From: Bacteroidales bacterium
Lineage (GTDB): Bacteria; Bacteroidota; Bacteroidia; Bacteroidales; VadinHA17
Direction: 5' to 3'
NCBI GenBank assembly: GCA_003141895.1
Contig: PLNT01000017.1
Coordinates: 50,099 to 114,098, forward strand
DNA: 64,000 nt
Shown piece by piece: positions 34,486 through 43,850 of the stretch; positions within the stretch are counted from its first letter, which is position 1; every line of letters begins with the position of its first letter. Made by a program: the position numbers and the translations under genes. The notes under the pieces are model-generated. The model was not told the origin of the DNA. It saw nothing but the letters and a program-made list of their open reading frames with translations, and did no database searches.

Positions 34486-36933
34486 ATGAAAATAAATAAG
34501 GTTACTAAAAGAACCCTGATTCTTTTTCTACTAATTATAATTGGTTTTTCAGCTAATCTTTCAGCCCAAACACTACAGGAGATTGAGTCACATGCCGTCT
34601 TATTGCCTAATGGCTGGAGATTAACCCCTGTGGGAAAAATGCTTCCGCTGGGTGATCTGCCTCTGAATATTGCTGTCTCTCCTTCTAAAAAGCTGGCAGC
34701 TGTGACAAATAACGGCGAAAGTGACCAAACGATTCAGCTTATAGACCTTGAAAAGGATGTTGTTCTTGATTCAATTATTATTGCAAAATCCTGGCTCGGG
34801 CTGACTTTTTCTGATGATGGTAATTATTTGTACGCTTCAGGTGGAAATGATAATAAGATAATCCGGTATTTAATCAGTAATAATCGTTTGTCGGTGTATG
34901 ATTCCATTATCGTAGGCAAACCATGGCCTGAAAAGATCTCAGTTACAGGTATCGCTCTTGATGATCCAAAAAACAGACTATATGTTGTTACAAAGGAAAA
35001 TAATTCGCTTTACGTCCTGGACACAAAAATCAAAAAAGTAATATCCCAATATCCTCTTGGTGGAGAAGGATATACATGTTTGCTGGCTCCTGATCATAAA
35101 TTGCTCTATATTTCGTGCTGGGGTTGTGATAAAATAGTTGTTTTTAATACAGTTGAAGGGAAAATCTCCAGTTCAATTTCAGTTGGTGATAATCCTAACG
35201 ATTTATGTATTACCAGGAATGGGAAATTTTTGTTCGTGGCCAATGCGAATGATAATTCCGTATCTGTAATTGATACAAAACAACTGAAGGTTATAGAGAC
35301 ACTCAATTCAGCTCTTTATGCAGGATCTCCTTCCGGTTCAACAACAAACAGCGTGGCACTAAGCAATGATGAAAAGACCCTTTTTATTGCGAACGCTGAT
35401 AATAACTGTCTTGCAGTATTTGATGTCAGTATACCAGGATCATCTAAAAATAAAGGCTTTATTCCTACCGCCTGGTATCCAACCTGCGTGAGAGTAACAA
35501 ATAACAAATTACTGATCAGTAACGGCAAAGGGTTGTCTTCTCACGCAAATCCTTATGGCCCTAATCCGGCACGCAAAGGTGATGAGGTAGTTTACCAGGC
35601 CGCAGGAAAAGAAAGAAAAATTAAGGAACAATATATAGGCGGACTTTTCAGAGGGACACTATCTGTTCTTAATGTTCCCGACGCAGCACAACTTGCTTTG
35701 TATTCAAAAGCTGTTTACAATAATACTCCCTACAATAAAAAGACTGAATTAATTTCCGAAGGGATGAAAGGCAATCCTGTTCCCATGAAAGTAAGTGATA
35801 GTTCCCCGATTAAATATATATTTTATATTATCAAGGAGAATCGTACTTATGATCAGGTGCTGGGCGATATGCCTGAAGGAAACGGTGATCCTAAGCTTAT
35901 ACTCTTCGGTGAAAATATTACCCCAAATCAGCACGCACTTGCCCGTGAATTTGTTCTGCTCGATAATTTTTACGTAAACGGCGAGGTGAGCGCAGATGGT
36001 CATAACTGGACAATGGGCGCTTATGCAACAGATTTTCTTGAAAAAAACTGGCCCACAAGCTACGGCGGCCGGGGAGGCGAATATCCGGGAGAAGGTGGCA
36101 TGGCAATTGCAAATAATAAAGACGGATTCTTCTGGGATGACTGTCAGAGAAATGGGGTCAGTTACCGCTCATATGCAGAATTTATGGATGGCACAAAACC
36201 TAATGTTCCTGTATTGAAAGGACATTTTTGCGCGAAGTTCGCCAGCTGGGACTTGTCCATCAGGGATACGATCCGTTTCAGGCAATGGAAAAATGATTTT
36301 GATTCTCTTCTGGCAATAAACGCCGTTCCGGGTTTTAATTCAATCCGCTTTCCAAACGACCATACTGAGGGTTTAAGTTTGAACCGACCCACTCCATTTG
36401 CCCATGCTGCTGATAATGACCTCGCTGTAGGACTGTTTGTTGATTATCTCAGTCACAGCCGTATTTGGAAAAACAGCCTGGTAATAATTGTAGAAGACGA
36501 TGCTCAAAACGGTCCCGACCATGTGGATGCCCACAGGAGTCCTGCGTATATTGCCGGTGGTTTCGTTAAAAAGGGATATGTTGATCATACTTCCTATACT
36601 ACCGCTTCTCTTCTGCGAACTATGGAACTGATTCTGGGACTTCCCCCGATGACTCAGTATGATGCATCAGCTGTACCGTTGTGGAGGTGTATGAATAATA
36701 CTCCTGACCATCCTGCCTTTTCTGTAAAGCCATGCCTGGTGGACTTGAATTCAAAGAATATTGCAGAGAATAAGTGGCAGAAAAAAAGTCAGAAATTTAA
36801 TTTTTCAAAGGAAGATATGGCTAACGATGCTGTATTCAATGAAATACTCTGGAAAGCGGTAAAAGGACTAGATTCTCCATGCCCTGCTCCGGTACATGCA
36901 GCGTTTTTTATGGCATCAGAAAATGAGAATTAG
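34486..36933 (+). CDS. YncE-like beta-propeller fused to an alkaline-phosphatase-superfamily phosphoesterase
   Basis: The 815-residue protein has a signal peptide ending near LSAQ. Residues about 60-400 form a seven-bladed-type propeller with repeats such as DEKTLFIANADNNCLAVFDV and GKFLFVANANDNSVSVIDT. The second half has IKENRTYDQVLGDMPEGNGDP, VLLDNFYVNGEVSADGHNW and IVEDDAQNGPDHVDAHRSPA, the metal-binding blocks of the PF04185-type phosphoesterases (phospholipase C/acid phosphatase). This fusion recurs in Bacteroidota. The substrate is not evident; periplasmic or surface phosphoester hydrolysis is expected. Confidence 0.85.
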   Translation: MKINKVTKRTLILFLLIIIGFSANLSAQTLQEIESHAVLLPNGWRLTPVGKMLPLGDLPLNIAVSPSKKLAAVTNNGESDQTIQLIDLEKDVVLDSIIIAKSWLGLTFSDDGNYLYASGGNDNKIIRYLISNNRLSVYDSIIVGKPWPEKISVTGIALDDPKNRLYVVTKENNSLYVLDTKIKKVISQYPLGGEGYTCLLAPDHKLLYISCWGCDKIVVFNTVEGKISSSISVGDNPNDLCITRNGKFLFVANANDNSVSVIDTKQLKVIETLNSALYAGSPSGSTTNSVALSNDEKTLFIANADNNCLAVFDVSIPGSSKNKGFIPTAWYPTCVRVTNNKLLISNGKGLSSHANPYGPNPARKGDEVVYQAAGKERKIKEQYIGGLFRGTLSVLNVPDAAQLALYSKAVYNNTPYNKKTELISEGMKGNPVPMKVSDSSPIKYIFYIIKENRTYDQVLGDMPEGNGDPKLILFGENITPNQHALAREFVLLDNFYVNGEVSADGHNWTMGAYATDFLEKNWPTSYGGRGGEYPGEGGMAIANNKDGFFWDDCQRNGVSYRSYAEFMDGTKPNVPVLKGHFCAKFASWDLSIRDTIRFRQWKNDFDSLLAINAVPGFNSIRFPNDHTEGLSLNRPTPFAHAADNDLAVGLFVDYLSHSRIWKNSLVIIVEDDAQNGPDHVDAHRSPAYIAGGFVKKGYVDHTSYTTASLLRTMELILGLPPMTQYDASAVPLWRCMNNTPDHPAFSVKPCLVDLNSKNIAENKWQKKSQKFNFSKEDMANDAVFNEILWKAVKGLDSPCPAPVHAAFFMASENEN

Positions 36934-37033
36934 CCCCCCTGCCCCCCTGAAGCCTGCCTGCCGGTAGGCAGGGGGGGTTAATTCTCAGTCTTTCAATAAA
37001 TTCATCAAGAACACTGAATTAGGGGGTTTAGAC
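36934..37033. repeat. G/C-tract repeat with nested 20-bp palindrome between convergent genes
   Basis: This 100-bp gap starts with CCCCCCTGCCCCCC, contains CCTGCCTGCCGGTAGGCAGG (36953-36972), then GTCTTTCAATAAATTCATCAAG, and ends AGGGGG. It is the same family as 50671-50795, 54936-55115 and 62600-62720. The hairpin could act as a two-way terminator for the convergent genes, but it has no T-tract. Confidence 0.7.
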
Positions 37034-39037
37034 TTACTGTAGTTTAAATTCCACAGGCACTTTATATTGAACTTCAACCGGTTTACCAGCCTGTGTTCCC
37101 GGTTTCCAGTCAGGCATACTGCTGATAACTCTTATTGCTTCTTCGTTTAGTAAAGGACTGACCGACCTAGTAACAATTGCATCTTTTACCTTGCCTTCGG
37201 CACTCACTGTAAAACCTACATAAACTTTACCTTCTATTTTCCCCTTTGCAGCTTCAGCGGGATATTTAATATTTGATGCTATCCAGGCTGCAATGGCATT
37301 TTTACCACCAGGGAATTCAGGCATTTCCTCAACAACAACAAATGGTGCCTCTTTCTTAACTGCCACGTCATATACGACTCCATTCTTAGAATCTATTTTT
37401 GTCTCAGGCCTTTTTTCACCCTTCTTAAATGTAGTTACTTCAATGGCCCCGTCTTTTGCTTTTTCTCCATATTTTTTCAGAGCTAACTCCGGTGTTAAAA
37501 CATTCATTGATTTAACATCTTTCATTCTGATAGAAGACATCCCGTCTTTCTCATGCTCAACGCCATCTATAACAGTAAACAATTTCTCCTGATAATCTTT
37601 AGTAATTATTTCAACAACACCGTTTTTCCCTTTTTCTCCAAATTTTTCAGTAGCGGGTTTTGTTTCTTTCTTGTCCTTAAGAACATTTACAGAAGCTATT
37701 GTTTCAGGACTAATCTTCTCAGCTTCAGCTTTGGTGACGATAGTTCCATCGACAACATAAAGCGGCGAAGGAGCATCACTCAAAGATTGAGGTAGAGTTG
37801 GTGAGTCAGGTAGTGGTGGCGGTGGTGGTGGTGGCGGTGGCAGTGGCGGTGGGGGTGGCGGTGGGGGTGCAACTTCTTCAAGTCGGGAAAATTTGATGGT
37901 ATCCCTGACCATCTTAATATTCATGTCAGAATTAAAATCAGGTTTCAGAACCTTCGATTTGAATCCCACGAAACTAACTACCAGATTTCCATCTGCAGGT
38001 ACATTATCAATTTTAAATTCGCCCTTAATATCGGCGGATGCACCCATTGTTGTTCCCTGTACAACAACGGTTGCGCCTGGTAAGGGTTTATTATCTTCAC
38101 TTACAACTTTCCCTTTAACCGATTTTTCGTCAGATGTAGTTGAAGTGACTTTGGAAATTCCATCATTCAAATACTTGTATTTGTAATCGGGTCGTGCAAA
38201 TGAAAATAAAACTAATGCAAATACAGGAAGGATAAGGAGTACTTTCATTTTCCTGTAAGGTGATGTAATAATATTTTTCATCATGGCAAATCTTTTTTTG
38301 TTAGGTGAATAATTGAAAGAATTTGTCAGACTGACGACAGGTACGCCGACAATCTGGTTTAAAAGAACTGCTTTATAAATTGCGGGATCGGATGTTTGCG
38401 TCAGCGCCACCTCATCGGCAAGATATTCATGATTCTGCCTTATGAACCTGACATAAATCCAGACAATAGGATTAAACCATTGAATCATACAAAGCAATTC
38501 AACGAGCAACAGGTCAACCCAGTGCTTCTGCCTGATATGTACCATCTCGTGAATCATAATCTCCTTTGTTTCGACGTCTGTAATTGAAGGATTGACAAAC
38601 ACATAAGAGAAAAATGAAAACGCTGAAGTATAATCAGATGTTTTAATAAGTTTTACAGGGCGCAAAGAAATTGTCTCTGATTTTTTTATTGTTCGGAGAA
38701 CAGATTTCCCCTGCCTGAACATAAGTGTTATTACAAATAATACTCCCGCCGCATATAGTGCCAGTAGTATTATTTTAAGATCAGGAAGAATATTCTTCCC
38801 TGTATTTTGAATTTCGGGTACAACCGTATTGTCTGTCTGTAGGTTTTGTACAACCGGCAGAATCACAGTATAATGTATCGATATCAACGGGAAAATAAAA
38901 GAGGTGATGATGCCCGCCAACAGGTAGATCCTGTTGAGAAAGAAAAACCTTTCATTCCTGAGGAAAAGAATGAATACCAGTGCAAATCCCGCTATCCAGG
39001 TTACCGATTTAAGCAGATATAAACCAAATGATTCCAT
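37034..39037 (-). CDS. BlaR1/MecR1-type M56 membrane peptidase with TonB C-terminal domain
   Basis: The 667-residue protein has four membrane helices in its first 280 residues and the zinc peptidase motif H163-EMV-H167, followed by WFNPIVWIYVRFIRQNHEYLADE. After the last helix come a carboxypeptidase-regulatory-like domain (about 303-370), a run of nearly unbroken prolines, two receptor-plug-like repeats (VVDGTIVTKAEAEKISPETI; VIDGVEHEKDG) and a TonB C-terminal domain (FPGGKNAIAAWIASNIKYP). There is no beta-lactam-binding sensor domain. The ATG overlaps the BlaI stop by one base. It is expected to cleave BlaI after sensing an envelope signal. Confidence 0.9.
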   Translation of the reverse strand: MESFGLYLLKSVTWIAGFALVFILFLRNERFFFLNRIYLLAGIITSFIFPLISIHYTVILPVVQNLQTDNTVVPEIQNTGKNILPDLKIILLALYAAGVLFVITLMFRQGKSVLRTIKKSETISLRPVKLIKTSDYTSAFSFFSYVFVNPSITDVETKEIMIHEMVHIRQKHWVDLLLVELLCMIQWFNPIVWIYVRFIRQNHEYLADEVALTQTSDPAIYKAVLLNQIVGVPVVSLTNSFNYSPNKKRFAMMKNIITSPYRKMKVLLILPVFALVLFSFARPDYKYKYLNDGISKVTSTTSDEKSVKGKVVSEDNKPLPGATVVVQGTTMGASADIKGEFKIDNVPADGNLVVSFVGFKSKVLKPDFNSDMNIKMVRDTIKFSRLEEVAPPPPPPPPLPPPPPPPPPLPDSPTLPQSLSDAPSPLYVVDGTIVTKAEAEKISPETIASVNVLKDKKETKPATEKFGEKGKNGVVEIITKDYQEKLFTVIDGVEHEKDGMSSIRMKDVKSMNVLTPELALKKYGEKAKDGAIEVTTFKKGEKRPETKIDSKNGVVYDVAVKKEAPFVVVEEMPEFPGGKNAIAAWIASNIKYPAEAAKGKIEGKVYVGFTVSAEGKVKDAIVTRSVSPLLNEEAIRVISSMPDWKPGTQAGKPVEVQYKVPVEFKLQ

Positions 39038-39414
39038 TATTTCTTAGATTTTCCTTTAGACAATTCCCTCCTGGTATCCTCAAGCATCTCATCGAGTTCC
39101 TTAATTGTGAGATCTTTTTCCCTGGCAAAAAATGAAGCCATAGCAGGAAACGAGTTATTGAAATAACCTTCCATCAATCCAAATAATTGACTTTTGGAAT
39201 AGTCGTTTTTAGATATCAGCGGATGGTATAAGTAAACATTACCATAAGCCTTATGACCCACATATCCTTTTTTTTCCAGCACCCTCAAAACTGTTGAGAC
39301 GGTGTTTCGTGCCGGTTTCGGATCAGGAAAACATTCGCGGATATCTTTTACGAGACCATCATTCATGTCCCACAATATCTGCATTATTTGTTCTTCTGCT
39401 TTCGTTAATTGCAT
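39037..39414 (-). CDS. BlaI/MecI-family transcriptional repressor
   Basis: The start at 39414 (MQLTKAEEQIMQILW) is the family's normal start; a longer frame to 39495 would add 27 residues without similarity. The 125-residue protein has a winged helix with DPKPARNTVSTVLRVLEKKGY and a C-terminal dimerisation part. Repressors of this family bind GACTA-type dyads and are inactivated by cleavage by the partner peptidase. Two perfect dyads lie in its own promoter (39513-39570), so it very probably represses itself and the peptidase gene. Confidence 0.93.
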   Translation of the reverse strand: MQLTKAEEQIMQILWDMNDGLVKDIRECFPDPKPARNTVSTVLRVLEKKGYVGHKAYGNVYLYHPLISKNDYSKSQLFGLMEGYFNNSFPAMASFFAREKDLTIKELDEMLEDTRRELSKGKSKK

Positions 39415-39505
39415 CGTTATAAGTATTAAAAAAGGTCTTGCGGTCCTAAGTAATTTGACTTTTCTACTTTCTACTTTCTGCTTTCTAAATGTCAATCCTT
39501 CAGAA

Positions 39506-39570
39506 CAAAGATATGACTATTTTTATAGTCATCCAAATATTTTGTGAAGAAAATGACTATATATTTAGTC
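39506..39570 (-). promoter_or_regulatory. blaI-blaR promoter with two BlaI operators
   Basis: On the minus strand a -7 element TATCTTTG (39513-39506) and a -33 TTTG (39538-39535) are 21 bp apart. Operator 1, GACTA-N6-TAGTC at 39515-39530 within the larger perfect dyad ATGACTAT-TTTT-ATAGTCAT (39513-39532), fills the space between them. Operator 2, GACTA-N6-TAGTC, lies at 39555-39570. The dyad centres are 40 bp apart, close to four helical turns, so dimers could sit on one face of the DNA. Repressor bound at operator 1 would directly block RNA polymerase. Confidence 0.85.
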
Positions 39571-39640
39571 GTCTATTGTAAATTGATGTATTTTAGAATG
39601 TTATGTGAGACGATCGGTGAATTATTTTTTTTCACGTCCC

Positions 39641-39775
39641 GGAAACCCCTCTGTCGCTTCGCGACATCTCCCCTGAAGGGGCGATAATACACATCAGTTT
39701 GGTAAGATTTCACTTACTTGTAGGATTTTCTCCCCCTGCAGGGGGAGTGCCCGTAAGAGCAAGGGGGTTCTTGGA
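39641..39775. repeat. G/C-tract repeats (CCCCTCTGTCGCTTCGCGAC... and CTCCCCCTGCAGGGGGAG)
   Basis: Two short palindromic blocks fill the gap before the DUF1080 gene. The first, GGAAACCCCTCTGTCGCTTC through GGGGCGATAATA, is an uninterrupted relative of 50671-50730, with GAC (39663-39665) where that copy has the 18-bp palindrome. Confidence 0.65.
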
Positions 39776-39827
39776 TGTCAGGATTTTTAACTAATTTGCA
39801 TCAGAAATATTTTAAAAAGATCTTATT

Positions 39828-40568
39828 ATGAAAAGAAACATTATTTTATCATTATCATGTGCAGCAGCTATGCTTATCATGGTACCTTCCTTTGGCCAGG
39901 GTTTAAATAAACTTTCTGAAAAAGAGAAGAAAGACGGGTGGGTTTTATTATTTGATGGTAAGGATTTTATAGGCTGGCGTCAATGTAATGGAACAGCAAT
40001 GCCTAAAAACTGGGTTATTGAAGACGGAACAATGAAAGTATTTACAGCGGAAGGTAAAAAACCCGGGAATCCTTCAGGCGGAGATATAGTTTATGGCGAC
40101 AAGAAATTTAAAAATTTTGAATTATCAGTTGACTGGAAAGCCAGTAAAATGGCAAACTCTGGTATTTTTTACGATGTAAGGGAAGTTCCGGGTCAGCCAA
40201 TATATTATGCAGCACCAGAGGTTCAGATTCTCGACAATGTGGACGCAGAAGACAATAAAGTACCAAGTCACCTTGCAGGTTCGCTATATGATATGATAGC
40301 AGCCGACCCCAAAACGGTACATCCAGCCGGAGAATGGAATACAATTGTTATTTCTGTTAAAAACGGCAAAGTCACTCATACTCAAAATGGTATGAAGGTT
40401 GTAGAATATGAATTATGGACCCCCGCATGGGATAAAATGGTTACAAATAGTAAATTCAAAGACTTCCCCGGATTTACAGAAGGAATTTCAAAAGAAGGCT
40501 TTATCGGTTTGCAGGATCATGGATACCCTGTCTGGTTCAGGAATATTAAGATTCATGAATTAAAATAG
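39828..40568 (+). CDS. DUF1080 (3-keto-disaccharide hydrolase-type) secreted protein
   Basis: The 246-residue protein has a signal peptide ending near FGQ. The jelly-roll domain shows GWVLLFDGKDFIGWRQCNG near residue 37, WVIEDGTMKVF, then FKNFELSVDWKASKMANSGIF and GLQDHGYPVWFRNIKIHEL at the end. This is a full DUF1080/PF06439 domain. Characterised relatives cleave 3-keto-glycosides; others only bind sugars. It probably works in the periplasm. No keto-sugar dehydrogenase is adjacent. Confidence 0.88.
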   Translation: MKRNIILSLSCAAAMLIMVPSFGQGLNKLSEKEKKDGWVLLFDGKDFIGWRQCNGTAMPKNWVIEDGTMKVFTAEGKKPGNPSGGDIVYGDKKFKNFELSVDWKASKMANSGIFYDVREVPGQPIYYAAPEVQILDNVDAEDNKVPSHLAGSLYDMIAADPKTVHPAGEWNTIVISVKNGKVTHTQNGMKVVEYELWTPAWDKMVTNSKFKDFPGFTEGISKEGFIGLQDHGYPVWFRNIKIHELK

Positions 40569-40653
40569 ATTTCAGAGAACTTTTAAGCTTTGTAGTTGTC
40601 CATTCTGTTATATGATTTAACAGGATGGACATTATATAAACTTAACCCACGAA

Positions 40654-41421
40654 ATGAATATTATTCAGACTATTATTTTATCAATTATTGAAGGAATTAC
40701 GGAATTCCTTCCGATCTCCTCCACCGGACACATGATATTGGCATCAAGCATAATGAACATATCGGAAGATGCATTTGTAAAGACATTTGAGATTGCCATT
40801 CAGATCGGCGCCATCCTGGCAATAGTCTGGTTATACGCCAAACGATTTCTTCAGGGATTAACAATCTATATAAAACTTGCCATTGCATTTATTCCTACAG
40901 GTATTATCGGGATTTTTGCCTATCATTATATAAAGACCTATTTATTTAATCCGATAGTTGTGAGCACTTCGCTGATTTTAGGAGGAATCGTTTTGATCCT
41001 CATTGATAAAAAGATGGTCAGCCAGCAGAGTAAAACAGATGTGCTTGAAAATATTTCTTATAAAAATGCCTTTTTTATTGGTCTTTTTCAAAGTGTTTCA
41101 ATGATTCCGGGTGTTTCAAGAGCTGCTGCAACTATTATTGGAGGGATTTTTAACGGATTGGATAAAAAACAAGCGTTAGAGTTTTCATTTCTGCTTGCAG
41201 TTCCAACAATGGTTGTTGCCACCGGATACGATTTGTATAAAACACCGGTTGTATTTACGGGCCACGAGATTTTCCTGGGATGCCTGGGACTGGTGATTGC
41301 ATTTATCACTGCCTGGATAGCAGTGAAAGTGTTTATCAGTCTGGTCCAGAATTACGGTTTTAAGTACTTCGGCTATTATAGAATTGTTCTTGGAATCATA
41401 TTCCTGTTACTAGTAAAATAG
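40654..41421 (+). CDS. uppP: Undecaprenyl-diphosphate phosphatase
   Basis: The 255-residue polytopic protein has the two UppP motifs, EGITEFLPISSTGHM near residue 13 and the PGVSRAAATIIGGI block near 150, with about eight membrane helices. It removes a phosphate from undecaprenyl diphosphate so that the carrier can be reused for wall and surface-sugar synthesis, and gives bacitracin tolerance. It precedes a small zinc-ribbon-like gene by 31 bp. Confidence 0.95.
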   Translation: MNIIQTIILSIIEGITEFLPISSTGHMILASSIMNISEDAFVKTFEIAIQIGAILAIVWLYAKRFLQGLTIYIKLAIAFIPTGIIGIFAYHYIKTYLFNPIVVSTSLILGGIVLILIDKKMVSQQSKTDVLENISYKNAFFIGLFQSVSMIPGVSRAAATIIGGIFNGLDKKQALEFSFLLAVPTMVVATGYDLYKTPVVFTGHEIFLGCLGLVIAFITAWIAVKVFISLVQNYGFKYFGYYRIVLGIIFLLLVK

Positions 41422-41452
41422 AAATCAGAGTACAAATTAATAATCTTAGATT

Positions 41453-41650
41453 ATGGAATATTTTGCTGCTCAGAATCTGAAGGAATCATGGGGGAAAAAA
41501 CCTTGCGATCATCCGGTTATAGAAAAGGAATATTATAACGGAGCCTTTTTAATAAATTTTGTCTGTACACAATGTGGTAAAGAATTTACCATAGCTCAAA
41601 AGCTTGAAATGGAAGAGACAAGTAAGTCGGTGATCTCCTCTAATAAGTAG
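41453..41650 (+). CDS. Small zinc-ribbon-like protein
   Basis: The 65-residue protein has a Cys-x-His pair (CDHP, C18/H20) and CTQCGKEF (C38/C41), spaced as in a minimal zinc ribbon. No family name is evident. It is 31 bp after uppP on the same strand, and may be co-transcribed. Its size and Cys pattern support a real gene rather than chance. Confidence 0.6.
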   Translation: MEYFAAQNLKESWGKKPCDHPVIEKEYYNGAFLINFVCTQCGKEFTIAQKLEMEETSKSVISSNK

Positions 41651-41704
41651 TACTTTAGTTAATTATTTTACACAGAGTGAACTTGTCACTAAATACAATT
41701 GATT

Positions 41705-42040
41705 ATGGACCACAATAAAACCAGCACAGCGTTTGAAATTAAAGGGTATAGAATAGTCAGAAACCTGGGTGTTGTCAGGGGAATTCTTGTCCGGTCCAGG
41801 TCAATATTCGGCAGCATCGGCGCAGGTCTTCAGACACTTATCGGAGGAAATATTACCATTTTGTCCGAACTCTGTGAAAAAACCAGGGAAGAAGCATTTG
41901 AAAAAATGATGAAACATGGAGAGACTCTTGGGGCTAATGCAATAATTGGTGTCAGGTATGAATCTACTGAAATTCTACAGGGGGTTACTGAGGTATTATG
42001 CTATGGAACTGCAGTCGTTGTAGAAGAAGAAAGGGCATAA
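41705..42040 (+). CDS. YbjQ-family (UPF0145) heavy-metal-binding-domain protein
   Basis: The start at 41705 (ATG) is preferred to a TTG two codons upstream. The 112-residue protein has the YbjQ blocks [35 protein letters not shown] and [16 protein letters not shown]. The family forms a pentameric ring; metal binding was proposed from fold similarity but the function is unknown. It probably ends the uppP group of small genes. Confidence 0.85.
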   Translation: MDHNKTSTAFEIKGYRIVRNLGVVRGILVRSRSIFGSIGAGLQTLIGGNITILSELCEKTREEAFEKMMKHGETLGANAIIGVRYESTEILQGVTEVLCYGTAVVVEEERA

Positions 42041-42150
42041 TAAAACAATTTTCTCATTCCAATATTATTTTCATAGGTGACTTGAGACCTGTACACCCAT
42101 GTTTACAGCTTTTAGAGATGCTTTCTTATGTAGAAACCTTATAAAAGGTT

Positions 42151-42336
42151 ATGGAATCTCCTATGAACATTATTCGATTACATGCTGCTATCATTCAGGA
42201 GACCAGAAACCACTTAAATAAACGGGGCGAAACCGAAAAGCCATACGACTATGAAAATCTAAATTATAATAAAATGAAGAATGGTGTAACTCCCGCACAA
42301 CCTACTTTACTTCACGTACATAATATTATTGCATAA
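42151..42336 (+). CDS. Short open frame, doubtful hypothetical protein
   Basis: The 61-codon frame begins MESPMNIIRLHAAIIQET. It has no signal, membrane helix, Cys cluster or family resemblance and no clear promoter. It is listed because it occupies an otherwise empty 727-bp gap and its composition is not extreme. It could well be a chance frame. Confidence 0.25.
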   Translation: MESPMNIIRLHAAIIQETRNHLNKRGETEKPYDYENLNYNKMKNGVTPAQPTLLHVHNIIA

Positions 42337-42767
42337 ATAACTAACTGTATAAATGTCAATACCTTAATCATCAAGAATCACAACAGTGCTAATTCCATTA
42401 CCCATATCCCCATTTTATGGATTTGGGTGGATGGTTAATAAATAATTTTGACAATGGCCTTATTTGAGTGTACCTTTATTTTCAATAATGATATACGGGC
42501 CTGATGTTCTGATAGTATAAGGTAGTTTTAGGTTAATTTCATCCATCTGAGTTAGTTCTTGGGTGGATGTTTTTTTATTGCTTATATCATTTGTTTTATT
42601 TTCAACTTCTTTTATCTTTATTGGGTCTGCACTCTGATTAGTTGAATTATTATATTAGTTGATTTTGTTTCGGAAGGCCATAATTTCATGTCAAGGATTG
42701 GTTAAATCACATTTTATTACATACTGAACCTTAAAAATTCACGTTTTCTGACTGACATAACAAAGCT
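42337..42767. other. AT-rich gap with a possible minus-strand gene remnant
   Basis: No complete gene is seen. A minus-strand frame without a usable start is open from about 42650 to a TAA at 42460-42462, and ends with the protein-like sequence LPYTIRTSGPYIIIENKGTL. It could be the tail of a lost gene. The GGGTGGATG motif occurs at 42426 and 42554. The rest shows no repeat of the families seen elsewhere in this window. Confidence 0.3.
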
Positions 42768-43829
42768 ATGAAAACAAGAAACAGAAAATCTTTTGAAACG
42801 GTTTCACCCCGACAGAAAGAAGAAGAACAATTGCAAAAATCTTTTGTCCGGAGCATATCCTTTAGAAGACTTGTGATATTTATTGCCGTAATATTTGTTG
42901 TCTCAACTGCCATTATCATTTTATCAGAAGTCTTAAATGACTGGCTATTACCACGTTTTGCATTATGGGAGGTTCATCTACTGACTATTGTTGGCATACC
43001 AATCTCTGTAACAATAGTAGCCTATTTTGTCAGGAAAAAAGAAGCTGAGTTGTATAGGAATATTGTTAGGGAGAATATGGAGCGCAAACAGGCAGAGGAA
43101 AAGTTAAAACAAGTAAACCATGAACTAAAAGAACTCAATGCCACCAAAGATAAATTTTTCAGTATTGTCGCTCACGATCTGAAAAATCCATTTACGGGTC
43201 TTATTGGATCTACCGAGCTGTTATTAGAAAATATCAATAAGATGGATACTGAAAATATCTTAGAGCTTTCTCAAATATTGAATGATTCAGCCAAAAGTGG
43301 CTATGCCATACTTCAAAACTTACTCGATTGGTCAAGATCACAAACCGGAATTATGAAAATCAGTATTGAAAAAATCAATTTAAAGAACTTAATAGAAGAG
43401 AATATCTCCAACCTTTTGTTGAATTCAACAAATAAGGAGATAGATCTGCGTTCTGATGTAAAAGACGATATTTTTGTTCTTACTGACAGGAATATGATCA
43501 ATATTGTTTTACGGAACCTTTTAAGCAATGCTGTAAAATATACACCAAGATTCGGAAAGATAAATATCAACGCAATTTTAAACGGAAATGCAGTATCCAT
43601 CTTGGTTAAGGATACCGGAATAGGTATATCTAATGATAATATCAACAAGTTGTTCCGAATAGATACTGATTATAAGAGACCAGGAACTGCTAATGAACAG
43701 GGTACTGGTTTGGGTCTGAAATTAAGCAAGGAGTTTGTCGAAAAGCTGGGCGGAAAGATTTGGGTAGAAAGCGAATTAGGAAAAGGTTGTGAGTTTAAAT
43801 TTACATTACCTTTAAATAAACATGAGTAA
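42768..43829 (+). CDS. Membrane sensor histidine kinase without a recognisable sensor domain
   Basis: The 353-residue protein has two N-terminal membrane helices (about 34-55 and 65-85) with almost no loop between, then a coiled coil, the HisKA block SIVAHDLKNPFTGLIG with phospho-accepting His136, and the HATPase blocks N (NLLSNAVKYT), G1 (VKDTGIGIS) and G2 (GTGLGLKLSKEF). No response regulator is adjacent. It probably senses a membrane-borne signal or works through its coiled coil. Confidence 0.9.
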   Translation: MKTRNRKSFETVSPRQKEEEQLQKSFVRSISFRRLVIFIAVIFVVSTAIIILSEVLNDWLLPRFALWEVHLLTIVGIPISVTIVAYFVRKKEAELYRNIVRENMERKQAEEKLKQVNHELKELNATKDKFFSIVAHDLKNPFTGLIGSTELLLENINKMDTENILELSQILNDSAKSGYAILQNLLDWSRSQTGIMKISIEKINLKNLIEENISNLLLNSTNKEIDLRSDVKDDIFVLTDRNMINIVLRNLLSNAVKYTPRFGKININAILNGNAVSILVKDTGIGISNDNINKLFRIDTDYKRPGTANEQGTGLGLKLSKEFVEKLGGKIWVESELGKGCEFKFTLPLNKHE

Positions 43830-43850
43830 TAACAGAACACTGAGTCGTTA

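Noticed and set aside
39415..39495. Longer N-terminus for the BlaI repressor
   Set aside because: BlaI family proteins start at the MQLTKAEEQ position; the extra 27 residues have no similarity and approach the promoter.
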